Part shown: positions 10,594-19,227 of the stretch, in pieces | How the letters are laid out: each line of letters opens with the position of its first letter | Numbering within the stretch: position 1 is the first letter of the stretch | From: Elusimicrobia bacterium GWA2_66_18 | Lineage (GTDB): Bacteria > Elusimicrobiota > Elusimicrobia > UBA1565 > UBA9628 | NCBI GenBank assembly: GCA_001799675.1 | Contig: MGTX01000017.1 | Coordinates: forward strand, 15,661 to 60,276 | Direction of reading: 5' to 3' | DNA: 44,616 nt | Program-made: the position numbers and the translations under genes | Notes under the pieces: model-generated | The model's input: the letters and a program-made list of their open reading frames with translations, nothing else | Told to the model about the DNA's origin: nothing | Database searches by the model: none

Positions 10594-12387
10594 CTACTTG
10601 AGAGAGGCGCGTAGGATGCGGTCACCGGGTTCCAGGCGGTCTAGGACCTCCAGCCCGGAGATGACGCGCCCGAAGGCGGTGTAGCGACCGTCCAGGTGCG
10701 GGGTCGGGACTAGGCTTACGAAGAGTTGGCAGCCTCCGGTGTCCTTTCCCGCCTTGGGCATGCCGACCGTGCCGCGCAGGAAGGGCGTGCGGTTCACCTC
10801 GTCGGCCAGACGCCAGCCCGCGTCTCCCCAGCCGGAGCCGCGCGGATCGCCCCCTTGCACCACGAAAGCCGTCACCACCCGGTGCCAGGTCAGGCCGTCG
10901 TAAAAGCCTTTCTTGACGCTCTCGGCGAACGCCGCGGCATGCGTCCCCGCGTCCGCGGCCGCAGCCAGAGCGATGGTGAAACTCCCCTTCTCCGTTTCCA
11001 TATCCACGAGGGGGGCGTCCTCCAATGGCCGCACGCGTCGCGGCTTGTCCGTGAAATGCGCGAAGCTCTTGAGCGCGGCGCGAATCGAGGAAGCTTGGTC
11101 GGGGTGCTTATCGGCGACCGTCAGGAGGGCCTTGCGGATGGACTCGCGCATCTCGCCCGCGCCCGTCCCGGTCGCGGACTTCATGGACTCGAAGAGCCCT
11201 CCTAGGAGCTGCGCGTCCTGGCGCCGGGCCGCCGCGTCCACGGCGGCCCCGCGCAGCTCGAGCGACGCCCGCGGGTCGCGCAGGACTTGGTCGAGGACCG
11301 GCAGGGCGTACATGGAAGTGGAGGCGGCCAGCGTCTCCAAGGCCTGCGCCGCCACGCGGGGATCCGGATCCTTCGTCCCTTCTTGAAGGATCTCCCCCGC
11401 CCGCAAGAGAGAAGCGCTCGCCTCAAAGGCGCGGGCGCGCACCCACCAGCGCGGGTCCTTGCGGGCCCGGGCCAAGACCTCGGCGGCCCCTTCGCCGCGA
11501 AGCTTGGCCAAAGCCAAGAGCGCGCGACCCTCGGCCAGGGCGCCGGTTCCCGCGGCCATCTTCTCAAGTAGAGGGCCGAAGCGCGCGACATCACCCGAGG
11601 CAGCGGCGGCGTCCGCGGCGGCCGCGCGCACATGAGCCGACGCGTCGACGAAGAGGGCGTTGCTTAGGCGCGACCAATCCTTGGCGGCGCCAAGAGCGCC
11701 GACGGCCTCGGCGCGGACGTACGGGTCGGGATCTGAGAGGAGGATGTCCTCGGGGGCCGCGCCGAGCTTGCCCAGGGCGCGCACGGAGAAGAGGCGCACG
11801 CGGGAATCGGCGTCGCGCGCGCAGACGGCGAGGGCCTTGGCCATGCGCGGCTCAGCCCAACGCGTCGCCGCGTAGACTGCGCGCCAGCGGACCTCGGCCT
11901 CCGGGTCGGCGGTCAGCAGGGAAAGCCTAGAGGCGGCGGCGGTGGAGTACTCGGGCACGCGTTTAAGGAAGCGCATGCGAAAGAGCGCCAACGCCGCCTG
12001 AGCGCGCACCTCGGCGTCGGCGTCGGTCGTCGCCGCCAAGAGGACCGTCTCTTCGCCGGCCGCCCCGACCTTGCCCAACGCCTCGACGACCGCGCGACGC
12101 ACGCCCGCGTCCGGGTTCGAGGCCTCGGGGGCCAGGACCGCGGCCGCCGCGGCGCGCGCGGAGGCGATGTCGACGGGCTCGGCGCCGCCCTCGGGAACCT
12201 CGAAGAGGCCGTACTGGCCGAGAGCGAAGGCGGCCTCTGCGCGCTCCTGCGGGTTTGCCTCCCGCAGGGTCTCGCGCAGGACCCAGACGTCCCGCGGGTC
12301 CGCGGCGCGGGCCATCTCGCGCAGGGACGTCCGGGCCTGGGCGGGGACCGCCGCGACGAGGAAGACAAAAAGCGCGGGGAAGACCAT
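10594..12387 (-). CDS. Exported HEAT-repeat protein with C-terminal cyclophilin domain
   Basis: A signal peptide (about residues 1-20, ending PAQA) is followed by a long alpha-helical array of HEAT/PBS-lyase-like repeats (about 25-435). Repeated units look like DPDxxVRAxAAxALGxxG. A cyclophilin-type peptidyl-prolyl isomerase domain closes the protein (about 445-597). The isomerase core shows LTWHRVVTAFVVQGGDPRG, MPKAGKDTGGCQLFVS and LDGRYTAFGRV. It probably acts as a periplasmic folding factor whose HEAT arm docks clients or envelope proteins (inference). A GTG at 12390 directly precedes ATG 12387. A perfect TATAAT sits 6 nt before the ATG, so I prefer ATG 12387 as a leaderless start. Similar HEAT-cyclophilin fusions occur in other diderm phyla, but I know of no characterised one. 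Confidence 0.85.
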   Translation of the reverse strand: MVFPALFVFLVAAVPAQARTSLREMARAADPRDVWVLRETLREANPQERAEAAFALGQYGLFEVPEGGAEPVDIASARAAAAAVLAPEASNPDAGVRRAVVEALGKVGAAGEETVLLAATTDADAEVRAQAALALFRMRFLKRVPEYSTAAASRLSLLTADPEAEVRWRAVYAATRWAEPRMAKALAVCARDADSRVRLFSVRALGKLGAAPEDILLSDPDPYVRAEAVGALGAAKDWSRLSNALFVDASAHVRAAAADAAAASGDVARFGPLLEKMAAGTGALAEGRALLALAKLRGEGAAEVLARARKDPRWWVRARAFEASASLLRAGEILQEGTKDPDPRVAAQALETLAASTSMYALPVLDQVLRDPRASLELRGAAVDAAARRQDAQLLGGLFESMKSATGTGAGEMRESIRKALLTVADKHPDQASSIRAALKSFAHFTDKPRRVRPLEDAPLVDMETEKGSFTIALAAAADAGTHAAAFAESVKKGFYDGLTWHRVVTAFVVQGGDPRGSGWGDAGWRLADEVNRTPFLRGTVGMPKAGKDTGGCQLFVSLVPTPHLDGRYTAFGRVISGLEVLDRLEPGDRILRASLK

Positions 12388-12414
12388 CACGCGATTATAT
12401 ATCCTTAATGATCC
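12388..12414. promoter_or_regulatory. Compact divergent promoter region
   Basis: Only 27 bases separate two divergent genes. On the minus strand TATAAT (12399-12394) ends 6 nt before ATG 12387. On the plus strand TATCCT (12400-12405) ends 9 nt before ATG 12415. The two -10-like boxes abut, so any -35 elements must lie inside the opposite coding region. Little or no 5' leader is possible for either mRNA. Confidence 0.45.
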
Positions 12415-13347
12415 ATGCGCCGCCTGACCTCCCTGCTCTGCGCCGCCGCAGCCTTCTGCGCCTGCGTCTCGGTCGTGCCCCTGCCCGATCCGCGCGGCGC
12501 CGTCGGGTCGAAGCAGCGCCTGGTGGTTCTCGTCGCCCAGTCGCCCGGGCCCTGGATCATCAAGGAATCGGACTCCAAGGCCGAAGCGGCGGCCAAGCTC
12601 CTACCCGTGGGGTTCCTGGTACAGACCGTCCAGGACGATAAGACCCTCGACATCTCGAAGGAGCTCCAGCAGTACCTGCCGCGCCCGCGCTACGACCGAC
12701 AACTGGAGGCCTCCATGCTCAAGACCCTCAAGACCCTGCACGGGGGCGACATCCAGACGATGTCGGAAGCCGGGGTGAGCGCCCCTCAGATCCGCGACTG
12801 GAACCAGGCCAAGGACCAGCTCGATTGGCGGCGCCGCTATTTCGCGCCGGAAATGGGCCAAAGCGTGCCGCGCGACTACTCCCAGGTCCCCCTCCTCGAC
12901 GACGGCGTGATCGTCGAGGTGAATCTCTCCTTCGGCACCGAGACGACCGACGAAGGACAAATCATGCCCGCCCTCACGGCGGCGACCCGCGTCTATCGCG
13001 CCGACACCGCGCGCCTGCTCTGGAGCCGCGAGGAGATGCTCACCGACAAGACCTCGAGTATGACCCTCGCGGAGTTCAAGCTCTTCCCCTCGGAACTGAC
13101 CCGGCGCCTGGAAGCCCTCGCCCCGCCTCTGGGCGAGACCGTGGCCCGTTCCGCGGCCAAGGCCCTGGCCCTCACGCCTCCCGAGAGCGCTCCTCCGGCC
13201 CCGAGCGTCCCCGCTTCCACGGGTACGCTACCCTCCGGTCCGACTCAGACCGACCTCTCCACGGCCGCGCCTGCGGGCGTCGTTCTCTCGACGACCACGC
13301 TCCCGATCATCGCCGTCTCGACGGACGCCTCATCCCCCCCGCGCTGA
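12415..13347 (+). CDS. Exported protein of unknown function
   Basis: 310 residues with an N-terminal signal peptide (basic MRR then a hydrophobic Ala/Cys-rich stretch to about 18). A cysteine at 16 or 18 could be lipidated, but the preceding residues do not form a good lipobox. The body (about 30-245) is mixed and soluble, with no family I recognise. It contains YRADTARLLWSREE, a phrasing seen in predicted periplasmic proteins that combine values from several variants, but I would not infer function. The last 60 residues are a Pro/Ser/Thr-rich tail. It is divergent from the HEAT/cyclophilin gene and lies 22 nt before hom, on the same strand, but is probably a separate unit. Confidence 0.6.
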   Translation: MRRLTSLLCAAAAFCACVSVVPLPDPRGAVGSKQRLVVLVAQSPGPWIIKESDSKAEAAAKLLPVGFLVQTVQDDKTLDISKELQQYLPRPRYDRQLEASMLKTLKTLHGGDIQTMSEAGVSAPQIRDWNQAKDQLDWRRRYFAPEMGQSVPRDYSQVPLLDDGVIVEVNLSFGTETTDEGQIMPALTAATRVYRADTARLLWSREEMLTDKTSSMTLAEFKLFPSELTRRLEALAPPLGETVARSAAKALALTPPESAPPAPSVPASTGTLPSGPTQTDLSTAAPAGVVLSTTTLPIIAVSTDASSPPR

Positions 13348-13369
13348 TCGTTTTAGTAGAATAGCGGCC

Positions 13370-14668
13370 TTGAAGAAACTCGCCGTCGCCGTCGCGGGCT
13401 TGGGCATGATCGGCCGCGAGACCGTGCGCCTCCTGCGTAAGCGCCGCGCGGAACTGCGCGAGCGCCTGGGAGCCGAGCTGACCCTGGTCGCCGTCGCCGA
13501 CCGCCAGGTCGGCCGCGAGGCGCGGGCCCTGAGCCTGCCCGGCCGCGTCGTCCGCTACGCCGACCCCGTGGCCATGGCGCGCAGCGCGGACGCGGACCTC
13601 TTCGTCGAGCTCCTGGGCGGCTTCGACGCGCCGAGACGCTTCGCCCTGGAGGCCCTTGGTCGCGGCCGGTCGGTCGTGACCGCCAACAAGCGCCTGCTGG
13701 CCTACGCCTGGCCCCAACTCGCCCGCGCGGCACGGGCCTCCGGCGCCAGCCTCGCCTTCGAGGGCAGCGTCGCGGGCGGCATCCCGGTCCTGCGCGCGCT
13801 CGAACTGTCCTTCTCCGGCGACCGCGTCTTGAGCCTCGACGGCATCCTCAACGGCACGACCAACTACATCCTCACGCGCTGCGAGGAAGGCCTCACGGCC
13901 GCCGCGGCCCTGCGCGAGGCGCAGGAGAAGGGTTTCGCCGAGAAGGACTCGGCTCTCGACCTCTCGGGGCGCGACGCGGCGCAAAAGCTCTCCGTGCTGG
14001 CGGGGCTGGTGACCGGCGGCTGGCTGAAGCCCGACTCCTTCCCCGTCGCGGGCATCGAATCGGTCGAGTCGCGCGACGTGGCCTACGCTCGCCAGCGCCT
14101 GGGCAAGGCCGTGCGTCTCGTGGCCCGCCTGCGCTTCGCGGGCAGCGCCGCGGCCCCGCTCGTGGAAGCCGGGGTGTCTGCGACGCTGGTCCCGCTCGAC
14201 CACCCCCTGGCCGCCGCGCGCCGTCAGTACAACGCCCTGCTCGTGCGCACGGCCTCGGCCGGCGACCTCATGTTCTACGGCCAGGGCGCGGGAGCCGGAC
14301 CCACGGCCAGCGCCGTGCTGGCCGACCTGTTCGTGACCGCGCGCGACCTCCTGGGCGGCCTTCCCGCTCCCCGCCCGGGGCCGCGCCCGCTCCAATTGGC
14401 GCCTCCGGGCTCCGCGGTCTCGGGCTTCTACCTGCGCCTGGAGGTGATCGACCTCCCCGGCGCCCTGGCGCGCATCGCCGGCGCCCTCGGGCGCGAGGGC
14501 GTCTCCATCGCGAGCATCCATCAGGATCTCGCCGCGGGCGCGCGCGCGGTGCCGGTCATGATCACCACGCACCCGGCCCCGCGCGGCCGCTTCGAGCTCG
14601 CCCGCAGGCGCATCCTCGGCCTGGCGGCCGTCTCCAAGCGGCACTGCGCGATGAGGATTTTGGGATGA
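13370..14668 (+). CDS. hom: Homoserine dehydrogenase
   Basis: NAD(P)-dependent reduction of aspartate semialdehyde to homoserine, the branch enzyme towards threonine and methionine. 432 residues: nucleotide-binding GLGMIG (11-16), [11 protein letters not shown], the family signature [14 protein letters not shown], the catalytic lysine region [17 protein letters not shown], and a C-terminal ACT regulatory domain (about 350-425) suggesting threonine feedback. The start is TTG at 13370, giving [10 protein letters not shown]. No upstream ATG/GTG fits the homology. A TAGAAT box (13357-13362) ends 7 nt before it, another near-leaderless arrangement. Its stop overlaps the thrC start (ATGA). It is monofunctional, not fused to aspartokinase. 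Confidence 0.95.
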   Translation: MKKLAVAVAGLGMIGRETVRLLRKRRAELRERLGAELTLVAVADRQVGREARALSLPGRVVRYADPVAMARSADADLFVELLGGFDAPRRFALEALGRGRSVVTANKRLLAYAWPQLARAARASGASLAFEGSVAGGIPVLRALELSFSGDRVLSLDGILNGTTNYILTRCEEGLTAAAALREAQEKGFAEKDSALDLSGRDAAQKLSVLAGLVTGGWLKPDSFPVAGIESVESRDVAYARQRLGKAVRLVARLRFAGSAAAPLVEAGVSATLVPLDHPLAAARRQYNALLVRTASAGDLMFYGQGAGAGPTASAVLADLFVTARDLLGGLPAPRPGPRPLQLAPPGSAVSGFYLRLEVIDLPGALARIAGALGREGVSIASIHQDLAAGARAVPVMITTHPAPRGRFELARRRILGLAAVSKRHCAMRILG

Positions 14669-15681
14669 ACGGCCTCATCGAGCGCTGGAAGTCTCGCCTT
14701 CCGGTGACCTCCCGCACTCCCGTCGTGACCCTCGGCGAAGGCGGCACGCCGCTCGTGCGAGCCGACCGCGTCGCGAAAGCCGCGGGCCTGCCCCCCGGCG
14801 CCGTCTTCCTCAAGCTCGAGGGTCTCAACCCCACGGGCTCGTTCAAGGACCGCGGCATGACCCTGGCCGTCTCGAAGGCCGTCGAGGCGGGGGCGACGGG
14901 CGTGCTCTGCGCCTCGACCGGCAACACCTCGGCCTCGGCCGCGGCCTACGCCGCGCGCGCGGGCCTGCGCTGCGTGGTCTTCCTGCCCAAGGGGAAGGTC
15001 GCGGCGGGCAAGCTCTCGCAGACCGTGATGCATGGCGCCGAGATCGTCGAGGTGGACGGAAACTTCGACCAGGCGCTGGCGATGGCCGTGCAGGCCGCCG
15101 AGCGCCTGGGCTTCACCTTGGTCAACTCCTCCAACCCCTTGCGCATCGAGGGACAGAAGACCGGGGCCTTCGAGGTCGTAGAGACTCTCGGTCGCGCGCC
15201 CGACCACCATTTCATTCCCGTGGGCAACGCGGGAAACATCACGGCCTACTGGAAAGGCTACACGGAACTGGGCCATCGCCCGCGGATGTGCGGTTGGCAG
15301 GCCGCGGGGGCCGCGCCCATCGTCCTGGGCCGTCCCGTGAAGAACCCCAAGACGATCGCCACCGCCATCCGCATCGGCCGCCCCGTCTCCTGGACGGCGG
15401 CGCTCGCGGCGCGCGACGCATCGAACGGCTCCATCGAGTCGGTGACCGACGCCGAGATACTGGCCGCCTACCGCTTCCTGGCCCGCGAGGAAGGCGTGTT
15501 CTGCGAGCCCTCCTCGGCCGCGCCCGTGGCGGGACTCTTCAAGCTGGCGAAAGCGCGCAAGGCCCCCCAGGGCCTGACGGTGTGCGTGCTGACCGGACAC
15601 GGCCTCAAGGACCCGGGCATCACGGCGCGCTTCAAGCCCCGCATCCGCCGCGTCAAGGCGGGAGGAAGGATCGTCCTTTGA
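14665..15681 (+). CDS. thrC: Threonine synthase
   Basis: PLP-dependent conversion of O-phosphohomoserine to threonine. 338 residues, the short threonine-synthase type. PLP lysine K61 lies in [11 protein letters not shown] (55-65). [18 protein letters not shown] follows, and the glycine-rich phosphate cup [12 protein letters not shown] is at about 190-200. ATG 14665 overlaps the hom stop by 4 bases, and its TGA overlaps the thrB TTG start, so hom-thrC-thrB are translationally chained. All catalytic elements look intact. Confidence 0.95.
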   Translation: MNGLIERWKSRLPVTSRTPVVTLGEGGTPLVRADRVAKAAGLPPGAVFLKLEGLNPTGSFKDRGMTLAVSKAVEAGATGVLCASTGNTSASAAAYAARAGLRCVVFLPKGKVAAGKLSQTVMHGAEIVEVDGNFDQALAMAVQAAERLGFTLVNSSNPLRIEGQKTGAFEVVETLGRAPDHHFIPVGNAGNITAYWKGYTELGHRPRMCGWQAAGAAPIVLGRPVKNPKTIATAIRIGRPVSWTAALAARDASNGSIESVTDAEILAAYRFLAREEGVFCEPSSAAPVAGLFKLAKARKAPQGLTVCVLTGHGLKDPGITARFKPRIRRVKAGGRIVL

Positions 15682-16595
15682 AGACTTTAGCGAAGGTGAC
15701 GGTGTCGGCGCCAGCCTCGACGAGCAACCTGGGACCGGGCTTCGACTGCCTGGGCCTGGCCCTGGACTTGCGCAACGAGTTGACGGTGGAGTTGACGGAC
15801 GGGCGCGGCCCCGCTCTCATCGAAATCGAGGGCGAGGGCGCTTCGACCCTGCCCCGCGGCGAGGCCAACATGCTCGTTCAAGCCGCACGTATGATACTCC
15901 CCCGCCGCCTGCCCGGACGCTTGGTCTTCAAGGCCGTCAACCGCATCCCCCTGGCCCGGGGTCTGGGCTCCTCGGCCGCGGCGGCCGTGGCGGGACTCTG
16001 GGCCGGCGCGCATCTCTTCGGCCGCCTGCACCGCCGCGAAGACGAGTTGGAGGCCCTGGCCGCCGAGCTCGAGGGGCATCCCGACAACGTGGCCCCATGC
16101 GTGCATGGGGGGCTGACCGCGAGCCTGATTTCGGACGGCCGCCCGCGCGCCCACCGGCTCCCGCTGCACCCCTCCCTCTCCGCGGTGGTCTGCGTGCCGG
16201 CCTTCGAACTCTCCACGAAGAAGGCCCGCGCGGCGCTGCCCAAGGATGTGCCCATCGCGGACGCGGTCTTCAACTCCTCGCGCGCCATCCTTCTCACGCG
16301 CGCCCTGGAAACCGGCCGCACGACGCGTCTGGCCGACCTCATGCAGGACCGCCTGCATCAGCCCTACCGCGCGCGCCTGGTCCCCGGCCTGCGCGAGGCC
16401 CTGGCCGCCGCGGTCTCGGCGGGAGCGGCGGGAGCGGCCCTCTCGGGCTCAGGGCCGTCGGTCTTCGCCTTCGTGTCGGGCGACGCCGCGCCCCGGGTCG
16501 GCGAGGCCATGAAGCGCGCCTTCGCCAAGAGCCGCGTCGCTTCGCTCTGGCTGGCGCTCGACGTGGACCACCAGGGAGTGCGCATCGAGCGCTGA
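15678..16595 (+). CDS. thrB: Homoserine kinase
   Basis: GHMP-family kinase that phosphorylates homoserine with ATP, feeding threonine synthase. 305 residues. Motif 1 is [20 protein letters not shown]. The ATP loop is [16 protein letters not shown]. The C-terminal motif 3 is [14 protein letters not shown]. The chosen start is TTG 15678, overlapping the thrC stop as TTGA, with GGAGGAAGGA about 8 nt upstream. The family's conserved N-terminal KVTVSAPAS begins five residues later, so the longer open frame upstream (from 15288) is shadow of thrC. A rare start overlapping a stop suggests expression tied to thrC by re-initiation. Confidence 0.94.
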   Translation: MKTLAKVTVSAPASTSNLGPGFDCLGLALDLRNELTVELTDGRGPALIEIEGEGASTLPRGEANMLVQAARMILPRRLPGRLVFKAVNRIPLARGLGSSAAAAVAGLWAGAHLFGRLHRREDELEALAAELEGHPDNVAPCVHGGLTASLISDGRPRAHRLPLHPSLSAVVCVPAFELSTKKARAALPKDVPIADAVFNSSRAILLTRALETGRTTRLADLMQDRLHQPYRARLVPGLREALAAAVSAGAAGAALSGSGPSVFAFVSGDAAPRVGEAMKRAFAKSRVASLWLALDVDHQGVRIER

Positions 16596-16596
16596 G

Positions 16597-17826
16597 ATGC
16601 TGATCACGGTCATGAAATTCGGCGGCACCTCCGTCGCCGACCCGGAGAAGATCCAGCGCGCCGCCGAGCGCGCCATCGCGCAGCGCCGCCGCGGCGACGC
16701 CGTCGTCGTCGTGGTTTCCGCCCCCGGCGAGATGACCGACGAGCTCATCGCGCTGGCCGAGCGCGTCACCCCCAAGCCCGACGACCGCGAGCTCGACCAA
16801 CTCGTCTCGACCGGAGAGCAGGTCGGCATCGCCCTCTTCGCCATGGCTTGCAGGGCGCGGGGCGCGCCCGCGGTGTCTCTCACCGGCCCCCAGGCCGGCA
16901 TCGACGCGGTCGGCGCCTACGGCCGCGCCCAGATCCGCCGCATCCGCACCCGCGTCATCATGAAGCATCTAAAGGCGGGGCGCATCGTCGTGTTGGCCGG
17001 CTTCCAGGGCCTGCACCCCTCCGGCGACACGACGACACTCGGCCGCGGCGGCTCGGATCTGACCGCGGTGGCGGTGGCCTCCGCGCTTAAGACCGGCCGC
17101 TGCGAGATCTTCTCGGACGTGAAGGGCGTCTACACCGCCGATCCGCGCATCGTGCACGACGCCCGCAAACTGCCGCGCATCTCCTTCGAGGAGATGCTGG
17201 AACTGGCCGGCGCGGGCGCCCAGGTCATGCAGGCCCGTTCGATGGAGGTGGCCGAGCGTTTCGGCGTGGAAATCCACGTCCGTTCCGCATTCCGGCCCGC
17301 GGCCGGAACCTTGATCGTCGCCCGGGAGGATCTGATGTTGGAAAAAGCCTTCGTGTCCAGCCTGGCGCTCGACAAGAGCGAGGTTCGACTGAGCGTAGTC
17401 GGAGTGCCCGACCAACCGGGAGTCGCCGCTCAGGTCCTGACGGCGCTGGCGGCCGACGACATCCCCGTGGATATGATCATTCAGTCCGCGCCGAGCCAGG
17501 CGGGGGTCAACGACATCTCCTTCATGACGCCGAAGGGGCACGCCGTCAAGGCGAAGAAGGCGCTGGAAAGCGTGGCCAAGAAGCTCGGCGCCGAGCGCGT
17601 CGATCTCCACGACCAGGTCGCCAAGGTCTCCGCCGTAGGCACGGGCTTCCGGCACAGCCCGAAGATCGCCGCGACGATGTTCTCGGCGCTGGCCAAACAT
17701 AAGATCAACATCCACATGATCTCCGCGTCCGACCTGCGGGTCTCCTGCGTGGTGGACCTCCAGAACGGGGAGACCGCCCTACGGGCCCTCCATAAGGCCT
17801 ACGGGCTCGGAAAAGGGAGGCGCTAA
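16597..17826 (+). CDS. lysC: Aspartate kinase
   Basis: First step of the aspartate family pathway (lysine, threonine, methionine). 409 residues, the single-chain form: kinase domain (about 1-245) with MKFGGTSV (6-13), STGEQVGIALFA and GRGGSDLTAVAVA, then two ACT domains (about 262-405) for allosteric feedback (VGVPDQPGVAAQVL and an ACT2 with HKINIHMISASDLRVSCVV). The ATG at 16597 comes one base after the thrB stop. A second ATG at codon 6 would also leave the core intact. With hom-thrC-thrB it gives every step from aspartate to threonine except aspartate semialdehyde dehydrogenase, which is not in the window. Confidence 0.95.
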   Translation: MLITVMKFGGTSVADPEKIQRAAERAIAQRRRGDAVVVVVSAPGEMTDELIALAERVTPKPDDRELDQLVSTGEQVGIALFAMACRARGAPAVSLTGPQAGIDAVGAYGRAQIRRIRTRVIMKHLKAGRIVVLAGFQGLHPSGDTTTLGRGGSDLTAVAVASALKTGRCEIFSDVKGVYTADPRIVHDARKLPRISFEEMLELAGAGAQVMQARSMEVAERFGVEIHVRSAFRPAAGTLIVAREDLMLEKAFVSSLALDKSEVRLSVVGVPDQPGVAAQVLTALAADDIPVDMIIQSAPSQAGVNDISFMTPKGHAVKAKKALESVAKKLGAERVDLHDQVAKVSAVGTGFRHSPKIAATMFSALAKHKINIHMISASDLRVSCVVDLQNGETALRALHKAYGLGKGRR

Positions 17827-17827
17827 T

Positions 17828-18328
17828 ATGTCGATCTTCGTGGCCATCGATTTCGAGACGGCGGACTCGGGATACGATTCCGCCTGCTCCGTGGGCCTGG
17901 TGCGCGTGGAGAACGGGGCCATCGTCCAGAAGGTCGTCGAGTTCATCCAGCCGCCGCGCTTCCTCTTCGAGTTCACCCACATCCACGGCATCGACTGGAG
18001 CATGGTCGCCGACAAGCCCAGCTTCGGCGAGATCTGGCCGAAGCTGGCCGAGATCCTGCACGGCGCCGACTTCATGGCCGCCCACCACGCGCCTTTCGAC
18101 AACGGCGTGCTGACCGCCTGCTGCAAGGCGGCCAAACTCCCTAAGCCGCCCCACCGTTTCGTGGACACCGTGAAGCTGGCGCGCGACACCTGGCGCATCT
18201 ACCCGACCAAGCTGCCCGACGTCTGCCGTCGACTCTCCATCGCGCTCAACCACCACGAAGCTCTCTCCGACGCCGAGGCCTGCGCCCAGATCGTCATCGC
18301 CGCCCAGAAGCAGGGCGTCAAGCTCTGA
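17828..18328 (+). CDS. DEDDh 3'-5' exonuclease (DnaQ-like)
   Basis: Small stand-alone exonuclease of 166 residues, like the epsilon subunit of DNA polymerase III. The acidic metal-binding set is complete: D8 and E10 in IDFET, D91 in AHHAPFD, and H143/D148 in NHHEALSDAEA. No polymerase or BRCT domain is attached. The ATG lies 1 nt after lysC with a strong GGGAGG upstream, so it belongs to the same transcript, though its job is unrelated to amino-acid synthesis. Likely roles are proofreading, repair or RNA trimming. Confidence 0.88.
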   Translation: MSIFVAIDFETADSGYDSACSVGLVRVENGAIVQKVVEFIQPPRFLFEFTHIHGIDWSMVADKPSFGEIWPKLAEILHGADFMAAHHAPFDNGVLTACCKAAKLPKPPHRFVDTVKLARDTWRIYPTKLPDVCRRLSIALNHHEALSDAEACAQIVIAAQKQGVKL

Positions 18329-18355
18329 GCCCCTCCAAGGAGCGTCCTATACGCT

Positions 18356-19180
18356 ATGCTGAAAAATCAAACAATCGCCGTCATCGGAGCCGGGCACATG
18401 GCGGGAGCCATGATCGGAGGGATGGTGCGCTCCAAGCTTCTTCCCCCAAAAAGCATCGTCGCCACCCGGCGATCCCAAGAAGCCCTAGAAGAGCTGCGGA
18501 AGAAATGGGGGATCCGCGTTTCGACCGATAACAAGAAGGCCGTCGCCGAGGCCGACATCATCATCCTAGCCGTGAAGCCCCAGATGGCCAAGAAAGTCCT
18601 GGAAGATTTGGCCGGCTTGCTGAGCAAGGACCAACTCGTCATCTCCGTGATGGCGGGCATCACCACCGCCGCCATCAACAAGGGTCTGCGCGTGGATTGC
18701 CCCGTCGTGCGCGCCATGCCCAACACGCCCTGCCTCGTGGACGCGGGCGCCACCGCCGTCTGCGCGGGGGCGCACGCCTGTGCGAAAGACCTGGCCAAAG
18801 CCGAGGCCGTCTTCGGCGCGGTGGGCCTCGTCGTCAAACTTCCCGAGTCGGCCCTCGACGCCGTCACCGGTCTCTCCGGCTCGGGGCCCGTCTACGTCTA
18901 CATGGTCATCGAAGCCATGATCGACGGGGGCGTCAAGATGGGCATCCCGCGCTCCATCGCAGCCAAGCTCGCAGCCCAGACCGTCTACGGCGCGGCCAAG
19001 CTGGTCCTCGAGACCGGCAAGCATCCCGCCCTCCTCAAAGACGATGTCACCACCCCCGGCGGCACGGCCATCACCGCCATCCATGTCCTCGAAAGCAAAG
19101 GCCTGCGCTCGGTCCTCATCGACGGCGTCGAAGCCGCGACCAAACGCTCGATGGAGCTCTCCAGGCTCTTCGCCGAATGA
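18356..19180 (+). CDS. proC: Pyrroline-5-carboxylate reductase
   Basis: NAD(P)H-dependent last step of proline synthesis. 274 residues, the normal length. Rossmann motif IGAGHMAG at 10-17, AVKPQMAKKVLEDL, VRAMPNTPCLV, and the C-terminal signature LLKDDVTTPGGTAITAIHVLE. The ATG at 18356 has AAGGAG 13 nt upstream, a slightly long gap. It follows the exonuclease by 27 nt and may be read from the upstream transcript. Confidence 0.95.
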   Translation: MLKNQTIAVIGAGHMAGAMIGGMVRSKLLPPKSIVATRRSQEALEELRKKWGIRVSTDNKKAVAEADIIILAVKPQMAKKVLEDLAGLLSKDQLVISVMAGITTAAINKGLRVDCPVVRAMPNTPCLVDAGATAVCAGAHACAKDLAKAEAVFGAVGLVVKLPESALDAVTGLSGSGPVYVYMVIEAMIDGGVKMGIPRSIAAKLAAQTVYGAAKLVLETGKHPALLKDDVTTPGGTAITAIHVLESKGLRSVLIDGVEAATKRSMELSRLFAE

Positions 19181-19193
19181 AACCGCGCCGGCC

Positions 19194-19222
19194 TTGACGG
19201 ATGGCCCCGGACCTGTTATAAA
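19194..19222 (+). promoter_or_regulatory. Strong sigma-70-type promoter with extended -10
   Basis: TTGACG (19194-19199, 5 of 6) is followed by a 17-nt spacer and TATAAA (19217-19222, 5 of 6). TG at 19214-19215 forms an extended -10. It is the best promoter match in the window. The expected start point is about 19228-19230, at the first codons of RNase D. Confidence 0.65.
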
Positions 19223-19227
19223 CTTCC

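Noticed and set aside
13307..14644. Minus-strand open frame of 445 codons opposite hom
   Set aside because: Antisense of an intact homoserine dehydrogenase; no motif of its own.
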